Assembly: GCA_946965045.2 (NCBI GenBank)
Contig: OX337229.1
Span: forward strand, 248,001-312,000
Direction of reading: 5' to 3'
Length of the DNA: 64,000 bases
Source of the DNA: Epithemia pelagica
Lineage: Eukaryota > Bacillariophyta > Bacillariophyceae > Surirellales > Surirellaceae
Both the position numbers and the translations under genes were made by a program. Each line of letters opens with the position of its first letter. Position 1 is the stretch's first letter. Of the stretch, positions 56,633 through 64,000 are shown one piece after another. The notes beneath the pieces were generated by a model that saw only the letters and a program-made list of their open reading frames with translations, did no database searches and had not been told where the DNA came from.

Positions 56633-57215
56633 GATTTGTGCACCAAAAGAAAGAACGCTCTTACCATGACGTCATAAGGACCAGGGGGTGTCCGTGTCGG
56701 AGGACCGTCGCACGAGGTGCGAACCGAGACTCGGAAGCAATTTTGGCTTTTGGATGACGCATGCTTGTCTCAAATCAAGTGCCAGAGTTCTCATTTCGAC
56801 CATTAGAAGAGCGGGAGAAGTGCGTCTCCTGCTGCCACTACGGCTGCCACCAACCACCTGACACCACCAATAATAGCAAAAATTGATTGAGATCATCGCA
56901 ACGCCAATGGTGTGTGACCTTTCCTGAACCCACTCAAAGAACACACCCCATCATCGTATCTCTCCACAAACACACCATTTGTGTTTCTATTTTCGTTATT
57001 TTTTTCTCTCCTTATTGTCTCCTCTCTTCGCCTCACTACATCGTCTTCTTCCTCATTCATTGAAGCAACAACCACAGCAAGCTACACAAGTTTAGATTGA
57101 TTGTTCACTCTTATTGATCGTGAACGCTTCATTTCAGTTGGCTTCGTTTCTTGATTGTAGATCATCTCAAAAGTCTTCCACCTACCAAACGCAACGACCC
57201 TCATACACTACCACC
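56633..57215. other. Intergenic, 5' flank of the GAF-TPR gene
   Basis: No gene recognised. Pyrimidine-rich stretch at 56970-57060; a long in-frame upstream ATG at 57114 exists but the ACCATG at 57216 was preferred. Confidence 0.5.
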
Positions 57216-59843
57216 ATGTCCTCCTCCTCGTCTCCGGCTCGCAAAAAGGCTCGTACTCCAGTCTCGACCGCCGGCCGTTCGGTGGTGGATTTTGTGGACG
57301 ATTCCGAATTGCGCGAGGCCTTGCAAACGGTGACACCGCAAGGCATTGCCACCAACGATTGGATCTTGCCCGTGCCCGATCCCGAAGCCGAAGAGCAATC
57401 CGTCGAGGGCGAATTGGCCCGATTGCGGACCTTGCAATCCTACTTTTTGTTGGATGCCGAACCGGATCCCGCCTTTGATGCCTTGACGCAAGAAGCGAGC
57501 CGCATTTTTGGCGTGCCCACCTCGTTGATTTCTCTCGTGGATTTGGGCCGCCAATACTTGTTTAGCAATACCGGGGCCAATGGCGTGCGGGAAACGGCGC
57601 GCGATGTCGCCTTTTGTTCCCATACCATTTTGAATCAAAGTGACAATGGTGTCTTGGTGGTGCCCGACACAACGCTCGATGCCCGCTTTCAAGACAATCC
57701 CTTGGTGACGGACGCGCCGAATTTGCGCTTTTATGCCGGTGCCTCCCTCATTTCGCCCGAAGGCCATCGATTGGGCACCTTTTGTGTCGAAGGTCCGGAA
57801 CCGCGTCCCTTTTCGGACAGCGACACGCACAAACTCAAGGACTATGCCGCCACGGCCATGGAACTCATGGTCCAACGCCGCAAGGAATTGCGCGATCGGT
57901 TGGGTGGGGGCAATGCCAATAGTAATAACAACAATCATTGGCTCCGTCATGCCAGTGTGACCACCAATTTGGGCGATGCCATGTTTTCGCACGGCGATTC
58001 CATTACCGCCATGCAACTCTTTCAAGAATCGGTTCAAACCATTTTGCGCCATGCGCCGCCGGCTGGAACCGAACCTCAAGATCAGGACAAGGACACGAAG
58101 AAGAAGGAGGATGGCGACGACAAGCCGACGCCGCAAGACGAAGAACGTCACACCAAAATGGTCGACTTGCTCCGGGATTTGTTGCACACCACCAAGAGCG
58201 ATGAGGCATCTTCCTCCTCCAAGACGGACCAGAAGAAGCAAGTCATGGCGCTCGTCAAGGACTTGTTTGCGGAAAGTTCCAAGACTTCTTCGTCTTCTTC
58301 CTCGGACGCACCCGTGTCCAGTGGCGCGAGTCATGTGAGTACGAGCAGCAGTACCACTGGCTACACGGGCTTGCATCCCCACAGTGGCATTCCCGGCTTG
58401 TTCAATACCGTGACCAAACTCAAGGGAGTGAGTGCGCCGCGGCCCTTGCCGCCCCTCGTCTTTGACGAAGCCTTTACGATTGACATGACGGGCACCCAAG
58501 AAGAAGCCGCCTGTTGTGCCGGACCCGTCCCCTTTCCCGTGGACGAACGACCCTGGACCGTGTCCATGGGCGAATGTTCCAAGGCGACTCTCTTCAATAT
58601 GGGTCTGATTCATTATCATTGGTGTCGACCCGATACGGCCCTCCAATTCTTTCACTTGGCGGCCTCGGTGTCGCACAAGTTTTCGCCCCTCAATTTTGAC
58701 CCGGTCGATTTGTGTTCGGTCAACAACATGGCCCAAATTCATTTGTTGTTGCGCAAACCCGAAGAAGCCCTGTCCATGCTCCAAGAAACCCTCAAACGCG
58801 GCAATGCCACACTGGCCGCTCTCTACAAGTCGATTGAACAAAAACAACAACAGCAACAGCAATCGACTGCGGCGACAACATCCACAACAACAGAACCAGC
58901 GTCTCAAGCCAGTGCGGATGCGACCAACAAGAATGGCCTCAAGACAACTGATACAACGGAGGAAGCCAAGGAAGAAGAAGATCCCGAAGCCTTGGCACAA
59001 TTAATGGTGGAAGAAGACAATGACGAGGCGGCGCGCAAGACACGGCGATTGCGCCGCAAGTTGGCCCGTACCTTGCTCGATATTGGTCATGTGCACTTTT
59101 TCAACAATGATTTGGACAAGGCCTTGTCGAGTTGTCGCGAAGCCATTACCTTGGTGGACGATCACATGCCCGGCATTACGCTGGCCGCCGCCTGGTACAA
59201 TTTGAGTCTGGTCTTGCATCATCAAGGCCACAATAGCGAAGCCTTGTCCTGTTTGGAAAATTTTGGTCACGTCGCCCGGACCAATCAATTGATTGACAAG
59301 GATCATGTCCAATTTGGCGATGCCAGTCAACTCAAGGGCGCCATGTTGTTTGATATGGGACACTATCAAGAATGTGTCGAGGCCTTGAATGAAGCCCTGA
59401 GAATTCGAAGACTTCAATTTGGTTCCTCCAGTGGCATTTTGGTGGAAACCTTGGGATTGCTCGGCAAGGCCTACTTGGCCCAGGACGACCACGTTGATTT
59501 GGCCATTCAAGCCTTGACGGAATGCATTGAGATTGAAAACAAAACCAACAGTAGTACGACAACAACCGTGAATGCCAATGGCAAACGCTCCGCTGCGGCC
59601 GAAGCGCACACGAGTTTGTCCTTGGAAGCGGCCCAAACCATGTTGGATTTGGGACGAGCCTATCAAATCAAGGGCGATTTGTCCGCGTCGCAAGCTCAGT
59701 ACGAACAAGTGCACGATTGGGCCAAGGCCTTTTTTGGAACCCAACATGCCTTTCCCACACGCATTGGCACGTTGCTGGAAAAATTGCGGTCCGAAGCGCC
59801 CGCATCAGCCGCAGGAGCCGGAGCTCCCTTGGTGGCTCATTAA
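57216..59843 (+). CDS. GAF-domain and TPR-repeat protein
   Basis: 875 residues, single exon, from the ACCATG at 57216. A basic N-terminus ('PARKKARTP') could be a nuclear signal. A GAF domain spans about 75-215: 'YFLLDAEPDPAFDALTQEAS', 'TSLISLVDLGRQYLFSN', 'CSHTILNQSDNGVLVVPDT', 'NLRFYAGASLISPEGHRLGT'. This is the form usual in bacterial and cyanobacterial sensor kinases and cyclases, a small-ligand or redox sensor module. Ser/Lys-rich linkers follow. From about 450 to 865 there are tetratricopeptide repeats, for example 'LFNMGLIHYHWCRPDTALQF', 'LLDIGHVHFFNNDLDKALS', 'AAWYNLSLVLHHQGHNSEAL' and 'LLGKAYLAQDDHVDLAIQAL'. There is no kinase, cyclase or DNA-binding output domain, so the TPR array probably passes the signal to a partner protein (inference). 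Confidence 0.88.
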   Translation: MSSSSSPARKKARTPVSTAGRSVVDFVDDSELREALQTVTPQGIATNDWILPVPDPEAEEQSVEGELARLRTLQSYFLLDAEPDPAFDALTQEASRIFGVPTSLISLVDLGRQYLFSNTGANGVRETARDVAFCSHTILNQSDNGVLVVPDTTLDARFQDNPLVTDAPNLRFYAGASLISPEGHRLGTFCVEGPEPRPFSDSDTHKLKDYAATAMELMVQRRKELRDRLGGGNANSNNNNHWLRHASVTTNLGDAMFSHGDSITAMQLFQESVQTILRHAPPAGTEPQDQDKDTKKKEDGDDKPTPQDEERHTKMVDLLRDLLHTTKSDEASSSSKTDQKKQVMALVKDLFAESSKTSSSSSSDAPVSSGASHVSTSSSTTGYTGLHPHSGIPGLFNTVTKLKGVSAPRPLPPLVFDEAFTIDMTGTQEEAACCAGPVPFPVDERPWTVSMGECSKATLFNMGLIHYHWCRPDTALQFFHLAASVSHKFSPLNFDPVDLCSVNNMAQIHLLLRKPEEALSMLQETLKRGNATLAALYKSIEQKQQQQQQSTAATTSTTTEPASQASADATNKNGLKTTDTTEEAKEEEDPEALAQLMVEEDNDEAARKTRRLRRKLARTLLDIGHVHFFNNDLDKALSSCREAITLVDDHMPGITLAAAWYNLSLVLHHQGHNSEALSCLENFGHVARTNQLIDKDHVQFGDASQLKGAMLFDMGHYQECVEALNEALRIRRLQFGSSSGILVETLGLLGKAYLAQDDHVDLAIQALTECIEIENKTNSSTTTTVNANGKRSAAAEAHTSLSLEAAQTMLDLGRAYQIKGDLSASQAQYEQVHDWAKAFFGTQHAFPTRIGTLLEKLRSEAPASAAGAGAPLVAH

Positions 59844-60253
59844 CCAGCACACAAACAAGGATTGGGGTGTAGTATTGTATTGTTGTATCAACCAAAAACG
59901 TCGTAGTAGTCGCATAGAAGAACAAACCCATGCACAAAGGTGTGCTATTCATTTTTTTAGAATCTTGTTTATGCTACTCTTGTTGTCGTTTTGGTTTGCT
60001 AGAGAATTGCAATGATCTACAGGCGCGCAAGTTTTGACCGAGACTTGGGATTGTGTATCGGTCGAGAGTGTTCTATTTTCTACATACCTCGGGGCGACTA
60101 CCTACAACAGGAACCTTGGTGATTGGTGCAGTAACAGCGACACAACAGACACCAAACTCATTTTGGTTGCCATGGGGGATGGTTCCAGTCGTCTCGCCGG
60201 TCCATGTTTCTAGGTAGGTAGTTTGGTTCTCGCACCGAATCTCATTTCTCAGT

Positions 60254-60285
<32 letters not shown>

Positions 60286-60526
60286 AGTTTGATCGATTGG
60301 ATCGTGGTCGCTTGTCAGCAAACGAGATTGACAGCAGGCCAACGAGCGAGAAATTCTGCAAGGATTGCCCTTCTTGTCGTGCTCGTGGCCCAAGTCATGT
60401 GCATTCTATTTATGTGGGGGTGCCAAGGACATGAAACTGAGCAGTGGAACGCTTCCTTCCCTCTCTTGGGGATGATTCTGCCATGGACGCGGATCGCTGT
60501 TCAAACGGAGAATGGTCCACCATCAT
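59844..60526. other. Intergenic between convergent genes
   Basis: Only a (TCA)n microsatellite at about 60254-60281. No supported gene. Confidence 0.6.
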
Positions 60527-61291
60527 TCACGACGTCGATTCTTTGCATGGTTTTTCCTTCTCCTTCTCTTCTTGCGGCGCCGGCAGGTATTGATAGAGGC
60601 TGGGCAATTCTCGACCCAATCCATTGTAATCGAGACCGTATCCCACGACAAAGTAATTGGGAATGCAAAAGCCAATGACATGCAGGGGTGGTGCGGGATG
60701 GAGCGTCATGCTGGGTTTGTGCAAGAGGGTACAGACCGTGAGGGACCGTGGTCCGTGTCCTTCCAAGAGCGGTACCACGGCATGCATGGTGTGACCCGTA
60801 TCGACAATATCTTCCACCACCACGACATGGGCTGCCTTCAATTCCGACGGTTCGGGTTGCAACAAGACTTGAACCTTTTGCGTCGATTCCATGCCTTGAT
60901 ACGATTGCGTGCGCAACACACTGATTCGGCATTCGGGCGGTGGCGGTTGGTGGGTTGTAGTAGTATCCATGTCGTGGCATCGTATCGCGTTGGAATAGGC
61001 TCGAATCAAATCCATGGCAAACATCATGGCGCCCTTGAGTAAAATCACAAACACCACCGATGAAGGGGCACCGACGGTTTCTTGTTGTTCTTCTTGATGA
61101 TGATCAGGTTGGTTGCCATTGGTGGTGGGAGCATGACCATTGGTGTGCGGCTGCTGCTGTTGTTGGTGGGGGTAAAAGCGTGTGGCCAATTCGTGACCCA
61201 TGGCCGTCACCCGATCTTGAATTTCTTGCTCCGACAAGTAGGGAACAAAGATCTTGTCGCCCAATTGGACCTGGGAAGGAGGAGCCTTCAT
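60527..61291 (-). CDS. Hypoxanthine(-guanine) phosphoribosyltransferase
   Basis: 254 residues, single exon. It transfers phosphoribose from PRPP to hypoxanthine or guanine in purine salvage. The PRPP loop 'VVVVEDIVDTGHTMHAV' is at about 156-172. 'VFVILLKGAMMFAMDLIRAY' at about 80-99 is the conserved strand and helix with the Lys-Gly that contacts pyrophosphate. 'RTQSYQGM' is the flexible Ser-Tyr loop. 'NYFVVGYGLDYNGLGRELP' is the purine-binding end. Between helix 1 and the core there is a Gln/Asn/His-rich insert of about 35 residues not found in bacterial or human enzymes. The C-terminus 'KPCKESTS' is not a glycosomal SKL signal. A cytosolic location is assumed. Confidence 0.94.
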   Translation of the reverse strand: MKAPPSQVQLGDKIFVPYLSEQEIQDRVTAMGHELATRFYPHQQQQQPHTNGHAPTTNGNQPDHHQEEQQETVGAPSSVVFVILLKGAMMFAMDLIRAYSNAIRCHDMDTTTTHQPPPPECRISVLRTQSYQGMESTQKVQVLLQPEPSELKAAHVVVVEDIVDTGHTMHAVVPLLEGHGPRSLTVCTLLHKPSMTLHPAPPLHVIGFCIPNYFVVGYGLDYNGLGRELPSLYQYLPAPQEEKEKEKPCKESTS

Positions 61292-61935
61292 GCTTGTAGT
61301 ATCAAGAGAATTGGTGACCTACTACTTGTGCTTGTCGTTTGGCGTCGATTCTGTAAAGAAAAATGAGACCGCGGATGGAGGAGAGAGGATGTTTTGTAGG
61401 TCTGACAGACAGACTCCCTATCTTCAGTCGCAGAAACGATTCGGTCGTTCTGCGTCAGCGTCGGGCAGCTGCTACCGGGCTTCGTGGAGAGAATGTCCGG
61501 TCCGCTCCTTCCTTCCGAGTGGGGCATGTGGTCTCTTAGTACACTTGAGCTCGCAGTCATCTTGGTGGGATTCATTCGGAAGCTCAAAGATCCAACGAAC
61601 GGATCTTGGATCCGAAGGAAAGATCCGTTGACTACAATACAATCAAAGCTACTCTTTATTATTATACAGAGCGATAGAGCCGTTAGAGGACGTTTGGAGT
61701 ACTTCCGACTTTCTCGTTGCTTCTCTCACCTTTTTGTGTGTGTCGTCGACCCAAGATTTGCACAGAAGAGCGAGAAAAAGATCCGAATCCAGTGCAGTTT
61801 TCCAAAACCGATCTTGGACAACAACGACTCAACAGATCTCCAAGGCGGTGTCTCCTCTTCTCTTGTAGAAGCTCACAAAACAAACAGCAAACCGCAAAAA
61901 GCCAATTAAAACAAACAAAGAAACTAAGAAACAAG
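61292..61935. other. Shared upstream region of HPRT and annexin genes
   Basis: Divergent promoters. The end (AAACAAACAAAGAAACTAAGAAACAAG) is A-rich like a 5' UTR. No other gene. Confidence 0.6.
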
Positions 61936-63044
61936 ATGAGTGTCCCCTTGTACCCCGCCATTGTCATGGAAGGTGATTTGTCACCCGATGCCGTTGGATC
62001 CGACGTGGACGACGTTTGTCAAGAAATTCACGATGCCTGCAAAGGCTTTGGGACCGACGAAGAGTACGTTCTTTAAGGACCAGATGCTGCTGCAAGTTCT
62101 TCTTCAAAGTTGCTCACAATGTTCATATTTATTTGTGTCTATTCTAATTCGTATTCTTGTTTGTCTACAGTCGTTTGCTCACGGCCATGGGTGGCATGAC
62201 GCCGGACATGCGAACCAAGGTGCCGTTGCGGTACAAGGAATTGTATGGCGATACCAAGGAATTGAAAAAGATTATGAAATCGGAATGTGGGAGTCGCGAT
62301 TTTGGTACGGCCTTGCAATTGTTGGCCGTGCCCCCGCATGTGGCGGAATGTGACATGATTGCCTTGGCCTGCAAGGGCCTGGGGACGAATGAAAAACTGC
62401 TGAGTTCGATTTTACTTGGACGGACCAATGCCGAATTGGAATTGTTGAAAAAGACATACTTTGACTTGCATACCAGTGATTTGGGACGCGATTTGGACAA
62501 GGAATTGGGCGGCCATTACGAACAATTGATCGTCAATGTCCTGCAAGCCAGTGAAAAAGACTACGATCCCGAATACCATACGGAAGACAAGGCCAAGGAA
62601 GATGCCGAATCCTTGTACCAAATGGGACAAGGCAAATGGGGGACCAATGAAAAGGGATTGTTCAAACTCTTGTGTAGCATGCCACCGGAATACTTTGCCA
62701 CGGTCAATCAAGTCTATGCCACAGAATATGGCTATACCCTTCCCAAGGTGATGGAAAAGGAATTTGGTGGCGACGTCCAATGGGCCGCCCTCTTTTTGGT
62801 TCAATTCAAATTGAAACCGCACGAGACAGTGGCCAACTTGATTCACGAAGCCTGCAAAGGCTTTGGTACCAACGAATTGCTCTTGACCGTCACCTTGATT
62901 CGATACCAAGCCATTTTGAAGGATGTCCAGACGGCCTATGTCGAAAAATATGGCAAAACCTTGCCAGAGGTTATTACCAGTGAAACCGGGGGCGATTATC
63001 GAAAGATTTTACTGCAAATTGTCGCCACGGCCGAGGAACTCTAG
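61936..63044 (+). CDS. Annexin
   Basis: Two exons, 61936-62063 and 62171-63044. The 107-nt intron begins GTACGT and ends ACAG, and lies in the first calcium-binding loop. The product is 333 residues, normal for a four-repeat annexin. Repeats start near 'DDVCQEIHDACKGFGTDED', 'ECDMIALACKGLGTNEKLL', 'DAESLYQMGQGKWGTNEKG' and 'VANLIHEACKGFGTNELLL'. Each has the G-x-G-T (or G-x-W-G-T) calcium-loop pattern. The N-terminal head is short ('MSVPLYPAIVMEGDLSPDA') and has no kinase-rich extension. Annexins bind acidic phospholipids in a calcium-dependent way, acting at membranes in traffic or repair. In repeat 3 the loop is 'GKWGTNE', suggesting weaker calcium binding there. Confidence 0.96.
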
Positions 63045-63394
63045 AAATCAACAAAAGGACTACCTAGTGTCGTCCATCGTACGGCAGAACCGACAAGACG
63101 TTGTGTATGTGTAATGATTCACAGGGGTCTACCAAGAAGAAGCATGTGTGTGTGTATTGGATGGACTGGTCTTTTTCTCGTTTCTTTCGGCATGACATTG
63201 TGAACTAGAAACCACAACGTATCGATAAAAGTATATAGAAACAAGCGGTATTTTATCAGCGTATCAATACAAACTGTATGCCCGAGTACAACTAGCCGAC
63301 TCAGCTAGTAGTCTGTGACGTTCCCTTCCCTTTGAATCACATTTTGCTCTAATACGACAAGGTCAATCCTTTGCCATCTACCGTATTTACGGTA
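63045..63394. other. Intergenic between convergent genes
   Basis: 3' flanks of the annexin and S28 genes. A short TG run is near 63144-63155. Nothing else seen. Confidence 0.6.
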
Positions 63395-64000
63395 TTACAC
63401 CTTCTTTTTCTTGGTTGACGGAGTGTTTGCATTGGCAGTCTCTTCCAGGAGCCATTGTCGAACCGTTTCATGGATATAGGTTCGGGCCGCTACAATGGGA
63501 GGACGGTCCGTCGGTAGGGACGCATGAGTCCAAAAATGATGACTGGCACCCGGAATCATAATGGAGGGAAGCGACTCCTTCGTTCTCGTTTCTGTTGAAC
63601 GACGACGACGACGAGACCGACGATGACTGTCTGATGGTTCCTCCCATTTCGTCGTACCATCCAGCAACATGTCATGCGTCGTGACGGTTGTGTTGTTAGG
63701 AAAAAGTGCCAATTCACTCCAGGGATCCACTTGTCCATTCAGGGACAGGATCCGCGTCGAATCCGTCCCAAACTCCCGTCCCCCATAATAGTCCCTGGTT
63801 TCTTGCACGGCCGCCTGAACTTGAAAGGCCGTCAGACCAAAGGCCACCTGGCACAGTTGCAAATCTTGCGTCACCACATGCCATCCTCGGGCAAAGGGAC
63901 AGGCCTTATTATGGTTGAGGGGACAGGTTTGATAAAAGCCAAATTCCGTGCATGTTTGCCACAACCACGATCGAAAGCCATTGGTTTTGTGCGTCAAGGC
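63395..64000 (-). CDS. Serine carboxypeptidase, family S28 (prolyl-carboxypeptidase-like), C-terminal part
   Basis: The frame is open to the right edge, so the start lies beyond 64000. Visible: 'FRSWLWQTCTEFGFYQTCP', the conserved Trp-Gln-Thr-Cys-Thr-Glu-Phe-Gly block of S28 peptidases; 'YYGGREFGTDSTRILSLNGQ' then 'VDPWSELALF', where the Asp is the catalytic acid; and 'PGASHHFWTHASL', holding the catalytic His region, followed by 'IHETVRQWLLE'. The Ser nucleophile is outside the window. The family cleaves after proline near the C-terminus of peptides in lysosomes or outside the cell. A Ser/Arg-rich insert ('HRRSRRRRRSTETRTKES') between the Asp and His motifs is unusual. The C-terminus is Lys-rich. 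Confidence 0.9.
   Translation of the reverse strand, partial: ALTHKTNGFRSWLWQTCTEFGFYQTCPLNHNKACPFARGWHVVTQDLQLCQVAFGLTAFQVQAAVQETRDYYGGREFGTDSTRILSLNGQVDPWSELALFPNNTTVTTHDMLLDGTTKWEEPSDSHRRSRRRRRSTETRTKESLPSIMIPGASHHFWTHASLPTDRPPIVAARTYIHETVRQWLLEETANANTPSTKKKKV

Noticed and set aside
57201-59000. 599-codon minus-strand ORF opposite the GAF-TPR gene
   Set aside because: Shadow of a real coding frame caused by strong codon bias; no domain on that strand.
1-64000. tRNA, rRNA and CRISPR arrays
   Set aside because: I looked for T-loop words, conserved rRNA stretches and regularly spaced repeats and saw none. A tRNA search program would be decisive.

Overview
The window is nuclear DNA of a eukaryote, most likely a pennate diatom; this is inferred from gene structure and families, not from a database search. 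Pointers are intron-poor, compact genes with short (about 80-260 nt) introns on both strands, Ser/Thr/Gln-rich low-complexity proteins, cell-surface proteins with PSxxPS stalks, a protein with a plastid-type bipartite presequence (a variant of the ASAF motif), and Crinkler-type nuclease/NTPase genes.

Layout. 1-13.4 kb: two copies of a tandem segmental duplication with a period of about 7.3 kb. The left edge of the window is the tail of a further copy. Each unit carries a broken O-fucosyltransferase-like gene, a broken alpha/beta-hydrolase gene and a low-complexity ORF. A coiled-coil membrane protein gene lies at the unit junction. 14.5-18.4 kb: large ankyrin-repeat protein. 20.3-22.1 kb: cytochrome P450 with one intron. 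25.1-26.2 kb: polyQ/coiled-coil protein. 26.5-31.5 kb: five-exon ABCC (MRP-type) transporter. 33.6-35.6 kb: two-exon disordered protein. 35.9-37.9 kb: Crinkler-like P-loop NTPase/nuclease, bracketed by direct repeats of its neighbour's 3' end. 39.3-40.8 kb: predicted plastid RNA pseudouridine synthase. 41.3-44.2 kb: five-exon ABCF ATPase. 44.7-54.0 kb: a broken Crinkler-type nuclease-kinase gene abutting a cluster of three PSxxPS single-pass membrane proteins. 55.7-56.6 kb: a short, deleted hAT transposon with intact terminal repeats and target-site duplication. 57.2-59.8 kb: GAF-TPR protein. 60.5-61.3 kb: hypoxanthine phosphoribosyltransferase. 61.9-63.0 kb: two-exon annexin. 63.4-64 kb: C-terminal part of an S28 serine carboxypeptidase running off the right edge.

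The genes do not form an operon or pathway. They are housekeeping genes (ABCF, HPRT, pseudouridine synthase, annexin), transport and metabolism genes (ABCC, P450) and fast-evolving lineage-specific or selfish elements. The most unusual material is the pair of Crinkler-type loci. One is intact and sits inside a duplication of host sequence. The other is decayed and has replaced the 5' half of a surface-protein gene. Splice sites were placed by eye. Ten of the eleven introns I could place start with GTACGT.
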